This document shows, piece by piece, positions 17,047-25,983 of a stretch of DNA of 64,000 nt. A program made the translations under genes and the position numbers. Under the pieces are notes generated by a model. The model ran no database searches and was not told where the DNA came from. It saw only the letters and a list, made by a program, of their open reading frames with translations. The stretch is from GCA-2720975 sp964469565 (lineage in GTDB: Bacteria > Planctomycetota > UBA1135 > GCA-002686595), in the NCBI GenBank assembly GCA_964469565.1, contig CAYXZD010000005.1, positions 124,001 to 188,000 of the forward strand. Direction: 5' to 3'. Positions within the stretch are counted from its first letter, which is position 1; every line of letters starts with the position of its first letter.

Positions 17047-17580
17047 CTACTCAGAGTCTGTGGGAGAGCGATGCCCACGGGCCGACCTGCGCTTCTCGGC
17101 AAAGAACGACTGGAGCAGTTGGCGGGCGGGATCGGGCAGCAACCCCTCCTCGATCTTGGCCCGATGGTTTGCCCCCTTGAGAGAAAGAACTTGTCCGAGG
17201 GATGCACAACCGCCGAATTTCGGGTCTCGCACGCCCCAGACGACTCGCGCCACACGGGCATGGGACAGGGCCCCTGCACACATGAAGCAAGGCTCCACGG
17301 TCGTATAGACCACTGCGCCGGGGAATCGCGCCTGCCCTAGGGTCTCACAGGCCATGGTCAGAGCCAATAACTCAGCGTGGGCCAGAGGGCTTCCCTGGAG
17401 GCGTACCTGGTTATGCCCGCGACCGATCACGCGCCCCTCCAGCACAAGGACAGCTCCAATGGGCACCTCATCGAGGGCTAGGGCCTTGTGGGCCTCTTCG
17501 AGTGCGAGTTCCATGAACTGCCGGTCCTCGACAGAGAATCCCCCGTCTGAGTCGTGAGCAGTTGGGGCAGACTCTTGCAT
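17047..17580 (-). CDS. tadA: tRNA-specific adenosine deaminase TadA
   Basis: Deaminates A34 to inosine in tRNA-Arg(ACG). The zinc site is formed by His68 with catalytic Glu70 (HAE) and Cys98/Cys101 (PCFMC). EVPIGAVLVLEGRVIGRGHN and GVRDPKFGGCASLGQVL are family-typical. The open frame begins at 17628. I use the Met at 17580, but neither site has a Shine-Dalgarno, and similarity starts only around VEDRQFMELAL. Its substrate tRNA gene lies about 150-200 bp upstream on the same strand behind a strong promoter, so co-transcription is likely. Confidence 0.93.
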   Translation of the reverse strand: MQESAPTAHDSDGGFSVEDRQFMELALEEAHKALALDEVPIGAVLVLEGRVIGRGHNQVRLQGSPLAHAELLALTMACETLGQARFPGAVVYTTVEPCFMCAGALSHARVARVVWGVRDPKFGGCASLGQVLSLKGANHRAKIEEGLLPDPARQLLQSFFAEKRRSARGHRSPTDSE

Positions 17581-17778
17581 GGCGTCCGGGTGCGAGTGAT
17601 GTGACCTCGAGGGTGAATAGGAGGGCATTGAGCGATGCCCGGTAGGGTAGCAGAACGGATGGCCATCCGAGGCTCCTCACACCCTGCCAACGACCAGCAT
17701 CGCAGGAGCTCCCGGACAGGGAATCTGCGAGTGTACTCAGGGGTCCTTCTGGATCCTGGCGGGGACGACCCAGTGAAT

Positions 17779-17855
17779 TGGTACACCCGACAGGATTCGA
17801 ACCTGTAACCTCCTGATCCGTAGTCAGGTGCTCTATCCAGTTGAGCCACGGGTGC
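17779..17855 (-). tRNA. tRNA-Arg(ACG)
   Basis: 77 nt with an encoded CCA. The acceptor GCACCCG pairs with CGGGTGT (one G-U), the anticodon loop CTACGGA gives ACG, and the T arm is ACAGGTTCGAATCCTGT. A34 must become inosine for reading CGC/CGA, the job of the adjacent TadA. Confidence 0.97.
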
Positions 17856-17865
17856 TTGGGCGGGA

Positions 17866-17894
17866 GTTGTACTCGCCTGCCGAGATCCTGTCAA
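17866..17894 (-). promoter_or_regulatory. Sigma70-type promoter of tRNA-Arg(-tadA)
   Basis: Perfect TTGACA (17889-17894), a 17-nt spacer and TACAAC (17866-17871) on the minus strand. The expected start is about 17859, a few nt before the tRNA 5' end. Confidence 0.72.
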
Positions 17895-17980
17895 CACGAC
17901 TCTAGATCCCCAGTCCGAATGGGATACGGACCTGCTGGCCCCCCATGGAAAGCCCCCCCCTAGAGGCGTATCCTAGGCGG

Positions 17981-18997
17981 ATGACCGCTAGCTCCCCTCC
18001 CCCACACTTTGTTCGCCTTCGAGACCTGACCGATCGGCAGGTTGAAGACATCCTCGACCTCTCCCAACGCATGAAGCGCGGGGCCTCCCGCGAGGAGCTC
18101 TCCGGTCACACTGTGGGGCTCCTGTTCTTCCGGGGATCCCTGCGCACCCGCACATCCCTTGTAGCCGCTGTCCACCAACTCGGCGGACATACGGTCAACC
18201 TCACTGCTGCATCAGATTTCTGGGAGCTCGAAGCAAGCACGGGCACCATCATGGACGGAGCAGCACCCGAGCACATAAAAGACGCTGCAGCCGTCATGTC
18301 CAAGTATGTCTCGGCACTTGCCATCCGTCCGCAACAGGGTGGACAATCTTGGACCAGCGACCGCAAGGAGCTCACGATTCGCGCATGGGCCGATCACGCA
18401 AAGGTGCCGGTCATCAACATGGAGAGTTGTCTATGGCATCCCCTGCAAGCCCTGGCAGATTTGCTCACCTTGCGTGAGTCCCTCGCCTCCCTGCAAGGCA
18501 AGAAACTCGCCATTGTCTGGACTCAATCCCCACAACCCGCCAGTTCATCAGTCGTCAACTCGATCCTTCATGGCGCACTTCGCTCAGGAATGAATGTGTC
18601 GATCGGCCACCCCCCGGGGTATGACCTTGACGAGGAGGTTCTCGGCGACGCACGAGCCCTCGCCGGCCAAGCGGGCCTAGAACTGGAAACTGGCCTGACC
18701 AAGGAAGATGCCAGCGAGGGTGCCCATGTGGTCTATGCTCGCTCTTGGCAGTCCATTGAAACCTACGGCAACCCCACCCTTGCCGCGAGCAAGGCCGCCC
18801 GCTCGGGAGCATGGACCCTCGACGAAAAAACCATGGCCCGAGGCGAGCAGGCCCGTCTCATGCACCCCATGCCCGTCCGTAGAAACCTCGAGGTCACCGA
18901 CGAGGTTCTCGACGGTCCGCGCAGCCTGCTGTTGAACCAAGCCGAAAACCGCCTGCACACTCAAAAGGGATTGCTATCCTTGCTGCTGCGTCACTAG
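17981..18997 (+). CDS. Ornithine/N-acylornithine carbamoyltransferase family protein
   Basis: Transcarbamylase-fold enzyme of 338 aa, probably in arginine synthesis. The carbamoyl-phosphate loop is SLRTR at 53-57, followed by GTIMDGAAPEHIKD, WHPLQALADLLTL and, near the C-terminus, MHPMPVRRNLEVTDEVLDG with NQAENRLHTQKGLL. The PVRRN...AENRLH block and the SxRTR form resemble N-acetyl- or N-succinylornithine carbamoyltransferases rather than plain ArgF. However, the usual HCLP is HPMP here, as in aspartate carbamoyltransferases. The substrate is therefore uncertain. I use Met at 17981; a Met at 17945 is the alternative. It ends 31 bp before dnaE and probably shares its transcript. Confidence 0.75.
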   Translation: MTASSPPPHFVRLRDLTDRQVEDILDLSQRMKRGASREELSGHTVGLLFFRGSLRTRTSLVAAVHQLGGHTVNLTAASDFWELEASTGTIMDGAAPEHIKDAAAVMSKYVSALAIRPQQGGQSWTSDRKELTIRAWADHAKVPVINMESCLWHPLQALADLLTLRESLASLQGKKLAIVWTQSPQPASSSVVNSILHGALRSGMNVSIGHPPGYDLDEEVLGDARALAGQAGLELETGLTKEDASEGAHVVYARSWQSIETYGNPTLAASKAARSGAWTLDEKTMARGEQARLMHPMPVRRNLEVTDEVLDGPRSLLLNQAENRLHTQKGLLSLLLRH

Positions 18998-19028
18998 TCC
19001 CGCAGCTCCCCTCCCCCCAACAACACCC

Positions 19029-22000
19029 ATGGCACGTCCGGACTTTGTACACCTACACGTCCACTCCGAGTACAGCCTGCTCGACGGCGCCAACCGCATC
19101 CCCAAGCTCGTTCAAGCCTGTAAGGACGACGGTCAGAGCGCACTGGCACTGACGGACCACGGCAACATGTTCGGTGCTGTCGAGCTCTACAAGAAGTGCA
19201 AAGCTGGCGACATCAAGCCCATCATCGGTTGCGAAGTCTACATCGCCGATCGGTCGATGCACGAGGGTCACAATAAGCGCAAGGGCAATGGCTACAGCCA
19301 CTTGACCCTGCTCGCGCGTAATAACGAAGGCTATAAGAACCTCCTCAAACTCGCTTCTGCCGCCTATGTCGACGGGCTGCATTATCGACCCCGCATCGAC
19401 TGGAACCTTCTTGATCAGCATGCGGCCGGAATCAACTGCCTGTCAGGCTGCTTGGGGGGCCGAATCAATCAGCTGTTCCTCCGCGACAAGGAGGCGGAGG
19501 CGGAGGCATTGGCTTCACACCTCAGGGACTTGTTCGGTCCAGAGCACTTCTGGCTCGAATTGCAGCGCAACGGCATCGACGACCAGAACACCGTCAATGA
19601 ATCACTCGTACGCCTCCACAAACGCCTAGAGATCCCCCTCGTGGCGACGAATGACATCCACTATCTGCGCCATGAGGACTGCGTCGCCCAAGACATTCTC
19701 CTGTGCATCAATACTGGAGCCAAACGCGACGATACAGATCGGTTCAAGTTTGATACCGACTCCTTGTTCTTTCGGTCACGCGAGGAGATGGGGCATCTAT
19801 TTCGCGACCTGCCACAGACCCTGCCCGCGACGATGGATGTGGCCGAACAAGTCGATGTTTCTCTCGAACTAGGGCGATACCACGTTCCCGAGTTCAAGAC
19901 CGATGACGGGCGCAGCCCGGACCAACTCTTCGACGATCTACTGGAAGAACGGCTGCAGGAGTTGTACGGCAGCACCCACAGCACCGCGCGTGAGCGTCTC
20001 GAACACGAAAAGAAAGTCATCCGGGAGCTAGGGTTCGTCTCGTACTTCCTCATCGTCTGGGACTTGGTGCGCTGGGCACGAGAGCACGACATTCCCGTGG
20101 GACCTGGGCGCGGGTCAGCCGCTGGGTCCATCGTTTCCTACCTCTTGGACATCACGAGACTCTGCCCGCTCGAATACGATCTGCTCTTTGAACGGTTTCT
20201 GAATTCGAGCCGGGTCTCCATGCCCGACATTGACATCGATTTCTGCAAAGAGGGTCGCGAGCGGGTGATTCAATACACGCGCGACAAGTACGGCCAAGAA
20301 AACGTGACTCAGATCGTCACCTTCGGAACCATGGCCTCACGCACAGTTGTTCGGGACGTGGCGCGGGTCTTGGACATTCCGTTGCGTGATGTTGATCGCG
20401 TGGCCAAAAAAATCCCCTCGGGACCGGGAGCCCCCACCCTCGGCAAAGCCCTTGAGATGGATGAGGAGTTGCAGCAGCAGCGCGACTCCGATCAGATCTG
20501 GGATGATCTGTTTCGGTATTCAGTGGAGCTCGAAGGCTCGGTCCGTCATGTCTCTACCCACGCCGCAGGGGTCGTCATTACCCCCAATCCCACAGTTGAG
20601 TACGTGCCACTCGCCCGAAATGGCGAGGATATCACCACCCAGTATGCTGCTCCAGAGTTGGAGGAGTTGGGCCTGCTGAAAATGGACTACTTGGGTTTGC
20701 GAACCCTGACCATCATCAGCCGCTGCTTGGAGAACATCCGCTTGATGGGTGAATCAGCTCCCGACATCGAAAACCTACCAGCAGACGACGAGGCCACCTA
20801 CAAGCTCTTGGTCCGAGGCGACACCCTTGGTGTGTTTCAATTGGAATCAGAGGGCATGCGCAAACTCTTGGCACGCCTGCAGCCCGACTGTTTCGAAGAC
20901 ATCATCGCCGTGCTGGCCCTCTATCGACCCGGCCCGCTTGAATCGGGGATGGTCGACATGTTCGTGGATCGCAAGCACGGCCGCGAGCCCATTGTTTATC
21001 CCCATGAGAGTATTGAGCCAATTCTCAAGGGCACCTATGGCTGCATTGTCTATCAAGAACAAGTGATGCTGGCCTCGGTAGACCTTGGCGGATTCTCATT
21101 GAACGACGCCGACAACCTGCGCAAAGCCATGGGCAAGAAGAAGCCTGAGATTATGCAGGAATTCTCAGCCCAATTCGTTGAAGGCGCTGTTTCGACGGGC
21201 TGCGATCGTGGGGTGGCCGAGGAAACTTGGGAGAACATCGTTAAGTTCGGGGGCTATGGTTTCAACAAGTCCCACTCTGCGGCCTATGCACTCATCACTT
21301 ACCAGACGGCATTTCTAAAGGCCAATTTCCGCACTGCCTTCATGGCCGCCAACCTGTCCTGTGAGATGGGCGACTCGGACAAGGTCAAGGACCTTATGGA
21401 CGACTGCCGAAAGGCCAAGATCACCGTGAACCCGCCGTGTGCAACGCGCTCGGGTTGGGAGTTCATCCCAGAAGGGACGTCGAACATCTGGTTTGGTCTA
21501 GGAGCGATCAAGGGCACGGGAAAGAAAGCCGTTGAAGCCATGTTGGTGGGTCGAACTGATTGGCAAGAAGAGCACCAGGGCATGGCGCCAACCGAAATGG
21601 GGCTCCATGATTTGTGCAACCGCGTGGATCCAGCGGCGGCAGGAAAAATCGCCTGGGAAGCCGTCATCAAGGCGGGCTCATTCGACTACACGACATTCAA
21701 CCGAGGCGCTGTCCTCGCCGCCCTGGAAGGCGCCCTCAGTGAAGCTTCAAACGCAGCTGTCGATCGGCGCTCTGGACAGATGTCCATGCTGGATGTGTTC
21801 GGGGGTATCGAATCCGAAGGAGATTCCGCCACGGCCACAAAGACCTGCATTGATCCCTCCAAGGGATGGGACAAACACGAGACTCTAGAGGCCGAGTTCG
21901 ACGTCCTGGGTTACTACATCTCAGGCCATCCCCTCGAGGATCGGGCTGGCCTCGTTTCACTGCTCTCCACCTGCCCGTCAAATCACCTCGACCGCTATGA

Positions 22001-22517
22001 AGATGGTGCCACCGTGTTGCTCGCGGGGCTTGTGCTTCAGCCCGCAATCGTAGCGATTCGCAATGGTCGGATGGCCGGTCAAAAAATGGCCCGTTTTCGC
22101 TTGGAGGACCTTCGAGGAAGCGTGGCCGTCACAGTATTCCCGCGTACCCTAGAGGGATGCGCAGAGCTACTGGTTGACAGGGCCACCATTCTCGTCAAGG
22201 GCAAGATCGAAACGAACAACGACGAGCCCTGCATCATCATGGAAGAGGCCTTCGACATGGAAGACGCCCTCGCACAATTCAAAGGGGTCCTGCAGATATC
22301 CCTGAAGCCCGAGGACTCAGGCCTTCTGGACCGCCTGCGCACGTGCATCACTCAGAATACCGGAGGCTGTCCTGTCGTTCTGCAGGTAGAAGGCAACGAC
22401 GGGCACCTACGCCGAGTGCGCCTTCCCCGGGAAAACGCGGTCGCCGTCACCCAAGACCTCATCGTCCACCTGCAAGAGCTACTGGGCACCGAGCGGCTCG
22501 CACTCACCAAGGGCTAG
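19029..22517 (+). CDS. dnaE: DNA polymerase III subunit alpha
   Basis: Replicative polymerase (1162 aa, normal for DnaE1-type). The N-terminal PHP domain has HLHVHSEYS and LTDHGNM. A C-family polymerase core follows, with PGRGSAAGSIVSYLL and the acidic catalytic motif PDIDIDF at about 399-405. Then come the HVSTHAAGVVI and GGYGFNKSHSAAYALI segments, an HhH region, and a C-terminal OB domain near 1015-1075. Most PHP metal ligands seem to be kept. It follows the carbamoyltransferase by 31 bp and converges on rplQ. Confidence 0.97.
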   Translation: MARPDFVHLHVHSEYSLLDGANRIPKLVQACKDDGQSALALTDHGNMFGAVELYKKCKAGDIKPIIGCEVYIADRSMHEGHNKRKGNGYSHLTLLARNNEGYKNLLKLASAAYVDGLHYRPRIDWNLLDQHAAGINCLSGCLGGRINQLFLRDKEAEAEALASHLRDLFGPEHFWLELQRNGIDDQNTVNESLVRLHKRLEIPLVATNDIHYLRHEDCVAQDILLCINTGAKRDDTDRFKFDTDSLFFRSREEMGHLFRDLPQTLPATMDVAEQVDVSLELGRYHVPEFKTDDGRSPDQLFDDLLEERLQELYGSTHSTARERLEHEKKVIRELGFVSYFLIVWDLVRWAREHDIPVGPGRGSAAGSIVSYLLDITRLCPLEYDLLFERFLNSSRVSMPDIDIDFCKEGRERVIQYTRDKYGQENVTQIVTFGTMASRTVVRDVARVLDIPLRDVDRVAKKIPSGPGAPTLGKALEMDEELQQQRDSDQIWDDLFRYSVELEGSVRHVSTHAAGVVITPNPTVEYVPLARNGEDITTQYAAPELEELGLLKMDYLGLRTLTIISRCLENIRLMGESAPDIENLPADDEATYKLLVRGDTLGVFQLESEGMRKLLARLQPDCFEDIIAVLALYRPGPLESGMVDMFVDRKHGREPIVYPHESIEPILKGTYGCIVYQEQVMLASVDLGGFSLNDADNLRKAMGKKKPEIMQEFSAQFVEGAVSTGCDRGVAEETWENIVKFGGYGFNKSHSAAYALITYQTAFLKANFRTAFMAANLSCEMGDSDKVKDLMDDCRKAKITVNPPCATRSGWEFIPEGTSNIWFGLGAIKGTGKKAVEAMLVGRTDWQEEHQGMAPTEMGLHDLCNRVDPAAAGKIAWEAVIKAGSFDYTTFNRGAVLAALEGALSEASNAAVDRRSGQMSMLDVFGGIESEGDSATATKTCIDPSKGWDKHETLEAEFDVLGYYISGHPLEDRAGLVSLLSTCPSNHLDRYEDGATVLLAGLVLQPAIVAIRNGRMAGQKMARFRLEDLRGSVAVTVFPRTLEGCAELLVDRATILVKGKIETNNDEPCIIMEEAFDMEDALAQFKGVLQISLKPEDSGLLDRLRTCITQNTGGCPVVLQVEGNDGHLRRVRLPRENAVAVTQDLIVHLQELLGTERLALTKG

Positions 22518-22540
22518 CCATCAGGTCCTAATAACGACGA

Positions 22541-22565
22541 CAGGCCCCAATCGACTTGGAGCCTG
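22541..22565. terminator. Possible shared terminator between dnaE and rplQ
   Basis: CAGGC...GCCTG with an internal CC/GG pairing forms a hairpin in the 74-bp space between the convergent genes. Neither side has a T-run, so Rho-independent action is doubtful. Confidence 0.3.
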
Positions 22566-22591
22566 CCGGGGGGATTACAGCACGAAGAGTT

Positions 22592-22984
22592 TTACTCTGC
22601 GTCGCTGGTCACGGCTTCTTTGGGGGTTCGTACAACGAACTCCAGAATCGCGCGCTCGCCGCCATCACCAAGCCGGCGCTTGGCTAGCTTGAGAATCCTG
22701 CAGTAACCACCAGGACGCTCGAGGAAGCGTGGCCCAAGCACGTCGAACAACTTAGCCGTGGCCTCCTTATCCCTCAACTTGGCAAACGCGCGGCGGCGGT
22801 TGTGCTGGCAAGGATCCTTAGCAAGTGTCACCAGCTTCTCAATGAAGGGCTTGACCGCTTTAGCCTTGGGGAGGGTTGTGATAATCCGTTCATGCTGGAT
22901 CACGGAGATTGCCATATTGCGGGTCATGGCAATACGGTGGCTCGTGGTCCGGCCAAGTTTGAATCCTGCTACGCGATGTCGCAT
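22592..22984 (-). CDS. rplQ: 50S ribosomal protein L17
   Basis: Last gene of the alpha-operon end of the supercluster (130 aa). It starts MRHRVAGFKLGRTTSHRIAM and contains VTLAKDPCQHNRRRAFAKL and RPGGYCRILKLAKRRLGDGG, the normal L17 blocks. L17 sits near the exit tunnel. It lies 102 bp after rpoA. Confidence 0.97.
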   Translation of the reverse strand: MRHRVAGFKLGRTTSHRIAMTRNMAISVIQHERIITTLPKAKAVKPFIEKLVTLAKDPCQHNRRRAFAKLRDKEATAKLFDVLGPRFLERPGGYCRILKLAKRRLGDGGERAILEFVVRTPKEAVTSDAE

Positions 22985-23086
22985 CGAACTACTCTGAGGG
23001 TCAGGTCCAAGCCCCCGCCCTGGGGGCCTATGTACGGGTTTGAAACCCGCACGTGGAAGAAGGTGGAATAGGGTATGGGGAGAGGA

Positions 23087-24085
23087 TCAGGCCTCGGTGA
23101 CCAGCATTCCCAAGCTAAGGCCGCGTTCGGCAAGTTTGGCGCGAATCTCCTGCAAACTGGTCTTACCCAGGTTCTTGAGAGTCATCACATCTGCTTCAGA
23201 CATTGAAACGAGATCCGCTAGGGTGTGCATGTTGGCACTGTCGAGGCAGTTGCGTGCGCGCACCGAAAGCTCAAGGTCCGAAAGAGGAGCGGACAGGATT
23301 TCCATCTGCTGCTCGTTCTCACGATTCATCTGATTGAACTCAGAGACGTCGCTGTTCTCCAACAACGGAGCGGCATCAAAGCTCGCATTCTCGAGCACAA
23401 ATGGGTTGAGGTGCTTGCGATAAATCTTGGCCGACTCAGTCAAAGCGAGCTCAGGACTGACCGTACCGTCCGTCCAGATTTCGAGCACAAGGCGTTCATA
23501 GTTTGTGACCTTACCGACTCGGGTGGCCTCGATGGAGTAGCGCACCCGCTGAACAGGTGAGTAAATCGAGTCGACGGGAATCGTCCCCAAGCCTTGATCC
23601 TCACGACTGTTGTCGTCCGAGGGCACGTAACCACGTCCCTTGGCAGCGTCCATTTCAATGAGAAGATCACGATCCATGGTAAGGGTACAGATGTGCAGGT
23701 CAGGGTTAGCGACTTCGCCGCCACCCTCTACTTCCACATCAGCTCCCGTCACGGGCCCCTCTTCCGCCTTGTTGATGCGGCACACTACAGGGCCATCCCC
23801 TTCAAAGTGCACGCGCAGGCGTTTGATATTCAAGATGATCTCAGAGACGTCCTCGTACACCCCTTCTAGGGAGTCAAACTCGTGGGACGCTCCATCGATG
23901 CGCACAGCGGTGATGGCCGCCCCCTCAATCGAGGAGAGCAACACGCGCCGCAGACCGTTTCCAATCGTATGTCCAAACCCCCTCTCAAAGGGCTCGATTA
24001 CAAAACGACCGTATGAGTTGGTCAGGGACTCTGAATCAGGCTGCACGCTGTTGGGCAGCTCAAAATTTCGCCAACGAATTCTCAT
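23087..24085 (-). CDS. rpoA: RNA polymerase subunit alpha
   Basis: Alpha subunit (332 aa). The N-terminal dimerisation domain has GRFVIEPFERGFGHTIGNGLRRVLLSS, and the C-terminal domain has LSVRARNCLDSANMHTLADLV and LKNLGKTSLQEIRAKL, which binds UP elements and activators. A GAGGAG Shine-Dalgarno 9 nt before MRIRWRNFEL at 24085 decides the start; the frame is open to 24205. It is in the standard rpsK-rpsD-rpoA-rplQ order, 19 bp after rpsD. Confidence 0.97.
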   Translation of the reverse strand: MRIRWRNFELPNSVQPDSESLTNSYGRFVIEPFERGFGHTIGNGLRRVLLSSIEGAAITAVRIDGASHEFDSLEGVYEDVSEIILNIKRLRVHFEGDGPVVCRINKAEEGPVTGADVEVEGGGEVANPDLHICTLTMDRDLLIEMDAAKGRGYVPSDDNSREDQGLGTIPVDSIYSPVQRVRYSIEATRVGKVTNYERLVLEIWTDGTVSPELALTESAKIYRKHLNPFVLENASFDAAPLLENSDVSEFNQMNRENEQQMEILSAPLSDLELSVRARNCLDSANMHTLADLVSMSEADVMTLKNLGKTSLQEIRAKLAERGLSLGMLVTEA

Positions 24086-24104
24086 GACAGTTACTCCTCT
24101 GGTC

Positions 24105-24734
24105 CTACTTCGAGCAGAGCTCGACGATGAGTTGTTCTTGAATGGGGAACTGGAAATCAGTTCGGGTGGGCAAGGCGTTGACAGTGACCGACATCGCGTC
24201 GGCATTCACATCCATCCAGCCAGGGATCGCACCCCCACTGGTAACATTGATCGCCTCGGAGACGAACTTCTTGGTGTTCTCCTTAGCTCGCGGGACGATG
24301 ACATCCCCAGGCTTGACCTGGTAGGAAGGAATCGTGCAGCGCTTTCCATTGACGGTGTAATGGCCGTGATTGACCATCTGACGGGCCTGGGGCAAGGTCA
24401 TGGCGAAGCCAGCTGACAGAACGACGTTATCGAGACGCCGTGTCAGGATGGCGAGCAGGTTCTCACCGGTATTACCCTTCTGCCGGTCAGCTTCGCGGAA
24501 GTACAGCATGAACTGTCGCTCGAGCACACCGAAGATGCGCTTGAGCTTTTGCTTCTCCCGAAGCCGCACACCGTACTCCGTGATTTTTCGACGACTTTGT
24601 GCGTGTACCCCGGGCGGATAGTCCCGACGCTGAAGTACGGCAACCTTGCCGCTGGATGTGTTTTGCCCCAAGAAGAAGAGGTTCATCCCCTCCCGGCGAC
24701 ATTGTTTTACTTTAGGTCCTGTGTAGCGTGCCAT
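24105..24734 (-). CDS. rpsD: 30S ribosomal protein S4
   Basis: Primary 16S binder and, in many bacteria, translational repressor of its operon (209 aa). It starts MARYTGPKVKQCRREG and has the S4 RNA-binding motif RRLDNVVLSAGFAMTLPQARQMVNHGHYTVNG. The N-terminus has one Cys, so this is the zinc-free form. It lies 80 bp after rpsK and 19 bp before rpoA. Confidence 0.97.
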   Translation of the reverse strand: MARYTGPKVKQCRREGMNLFFLGQNTSSGKVAVLQRRDYPPGVHAQSRRKITEYGVRLREKQKLKRIFGVLERQFMLYFREADRQKGNTGENLLAILTRRLDNVVLSAGFAMTLPQARQMVNHGHYTVNGKRCTIPSYQVKPGDVIVPRAKENTKKFVSEAINVTSGGAIPGWMDVNADAMSVTVNALPTRTDFQFPIQEQLIVELCSK

Positions 24735-24814
24735 CGAATGGTCTCAGTGAGGGCTCTCAGTCGAAAATGATTGGGTGTCTTGAAAGAATGGAGTTTGACG
24801 CGGTGTGGCAGCGA

Positions 24815-25195
24815 CTAAACGCGGCGACGCTTTTTGGCGCGGCAACCGTTGTGGGGTAGCGGGGTCACGTCTTCGATCATCGTGATACGCAGGCCGGAAT
24901 TGGCCAGGGCCCGCACGGCGGACTCGCGCCCAGAACCGGCACCCTTCACCCGCACCTCGATTTCCTTTAGACCATGGCGTTGAGCGGCCGACGCAGCCCT
25001 GTCAGCTGCACGCTGAGCTGCAAAGGGAGTACTCTTGCGGGTGCCCTTGAAGCCAACGGTACCCGCTGTCCCCCAACTGATCGTGTCCCCACCCATCGAG
25101 GTAAGGGTGATGTGGGTGTTGTTGAAGGTTGCACGCACATGCGCAACTCCCTTAGCAATGTTCTTCTTGTCCTTGCGCTTGGTCTGCTTGGCCAT
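24815..25195 (-). CDS. rpsK: 30S ribosomal protein S11
   Basis: Platform protein contacting the E/P-site mRNA region (126 aa). It has GVAHVRATFNNTHITLT, GGDTISWGTAGTVGFKG, VKGAGSGRESAVRAL and the C-terminal basic NGCRAKKRRRV. It begins 1 bp after the rpsM stop. Confidence 0.98.
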   Translation of the reverse strand: MAKQTKRKDKKNIAKGVAHVRATFNNTHITLTSMGGDTISWGTAGTVGFKGTRKSTPFAAQRAADRAASAAQRHGLKEIEVRVKGAGSGRESAVRALANSGLRITMIEDVTPLPHNGCRAKKRRRV

Positions 25196-25196
25196 A

Positions 25197-25580
25197 TTAC
25201 TTCATCCCCTTGACCGACTTCTTGCCGGCGACGGTCTTCTTGGCACCCTTGCGGGTACGGGCATTGGTACGGGTACGCTGTCCGCGAACCGGTAGACTGC
25301 GTCGGTGCCGCAATCCTCGGTAGCAGTTGATGTCTCGCAAGCGCGAGATTGCCGCTGCAGACTCGCGTCGAAGTTGACCTTCGACGGAGTACTCTTTTTG
25401 GAGGTGCCGGGCGAGGGTGGTAACCTGCTCTTCAGTCAGATCACTGGGCTTCATCGCTGGGTCAAGCCCCAACTCTGCGCACACCTTCGTCGCGGTGGTT
25501 CGACCCACACCAAAGATGTAGGTGAGCGCAATATCCATGCGCTTGTTGTTTGGAATGTCTACACCAACTACACGTGCCAT
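25197..25580 (-). CDS. rpsM: 30S ribosomal protein S13
   Basis: Head protein touching the P-site tRNA (127 aa). It has MARVVGVDIPNNKRMDIALTY at the start, INCYRGLRHRRSLPVRGQRT and a Lys-rich tail. It lies between rpmJ (26 bp) and rpsK (1 bp). Confidence 0.98.
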   Translation of the reverse strand: MARVVGVDIPNNKRMDIALTYIFGVGRTTATKVCAELGLDPAMKPSDLTEEQVTTLARHLQKEYSVEGQLRRESAAAISRLRDINCYRGLRHRRSLPVRGQRTRTNARTRKGAKKTVAGKKSVKGMK

Positions 25581-25606
25581 ACTTTGAATTCTCCAGTGGA
25601 GGCGGG

Positions 25607-25726
25607 TTACTTGCCTTGACGTTGCTTGTGTCGGGGGTCAGCTTTACAAATGATGCGCACAACCCCACGCCGCTTGACGATTTTGCAATGGGTACACATG
25701 CGTCGGACGCTACTTCTAACTTTCAT
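25607..25726 (-). CDS. rpmJ: 50S ribosomal protein L36
   Basis: Very small zinc-ribbon ribosomal protein (39 aa). It reads MKVRSSVRRMCTHCKIVKRR and later VVRIICKADPRHKQRQG, with zinc ligands Cys11, Cys14, Cys27 and His33, so it is the zinc-binding (C+) form. Its ATG overlaps the infA stop by 4 bp (ATGA), indicating coupling. Confidence 0.96.
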   Translation of the reverse strand: MKVRSSVRRMCTHCKIVKRRGVVRIICKADPRHKQRQGK

Positions 25727-25983
25727 CTTCTTCTCCGTCTCCGGCGACCGCCGGTACGTTTGCGCCGCTCGCCGCGGCAGGTAATACGTCCCTTTGTCAG
25801 ATCGTAAGGTGACATTTCAACAGTGATGCTGTCGCCCGGAAGGATGCGAATGTAATGCATACGCATCTTGCCGCTGACATGGGCAAGAATCTCGTGACCT
25901 GACTCAAGCTTTGCCTTGAATCGAGCGTTGGGTAAGGCCTCGGTGACGATAGCCTCAACGGTGATTGCCTCTTCCTTGGCCAT
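25723..25983 (-). CDS. infA: Translation initiation factor IF-1 with arginine-rich tail
   Basis: A-site-binding initiation factor with an OB fold (86 aa; the family is usually about 72). MAKEEAITVEAIV, HVSGKMRMHYIRILPGDSITVEMSPYDL and KGRITCR are classic IF-1. It then continues with ERRKRTGG and seven Arg before the stop, a basic tail that normal IF-1 lacks. Two adjacent ATGs (25986, 25983) overlap the adk stop. It is followed by rpmJ with a 4-bp overlap. A map gene, which often lies between adk and infA, is absent. Confidence 0.96.
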   Translation of the reverse strand: MAKEEAITVEAIVTEALPNARFKAKLESGHEILAHVSGKMRMHYIRILPGDSITVEMSPYDLTKGRITCRGERRKRTGGRRRRRRR

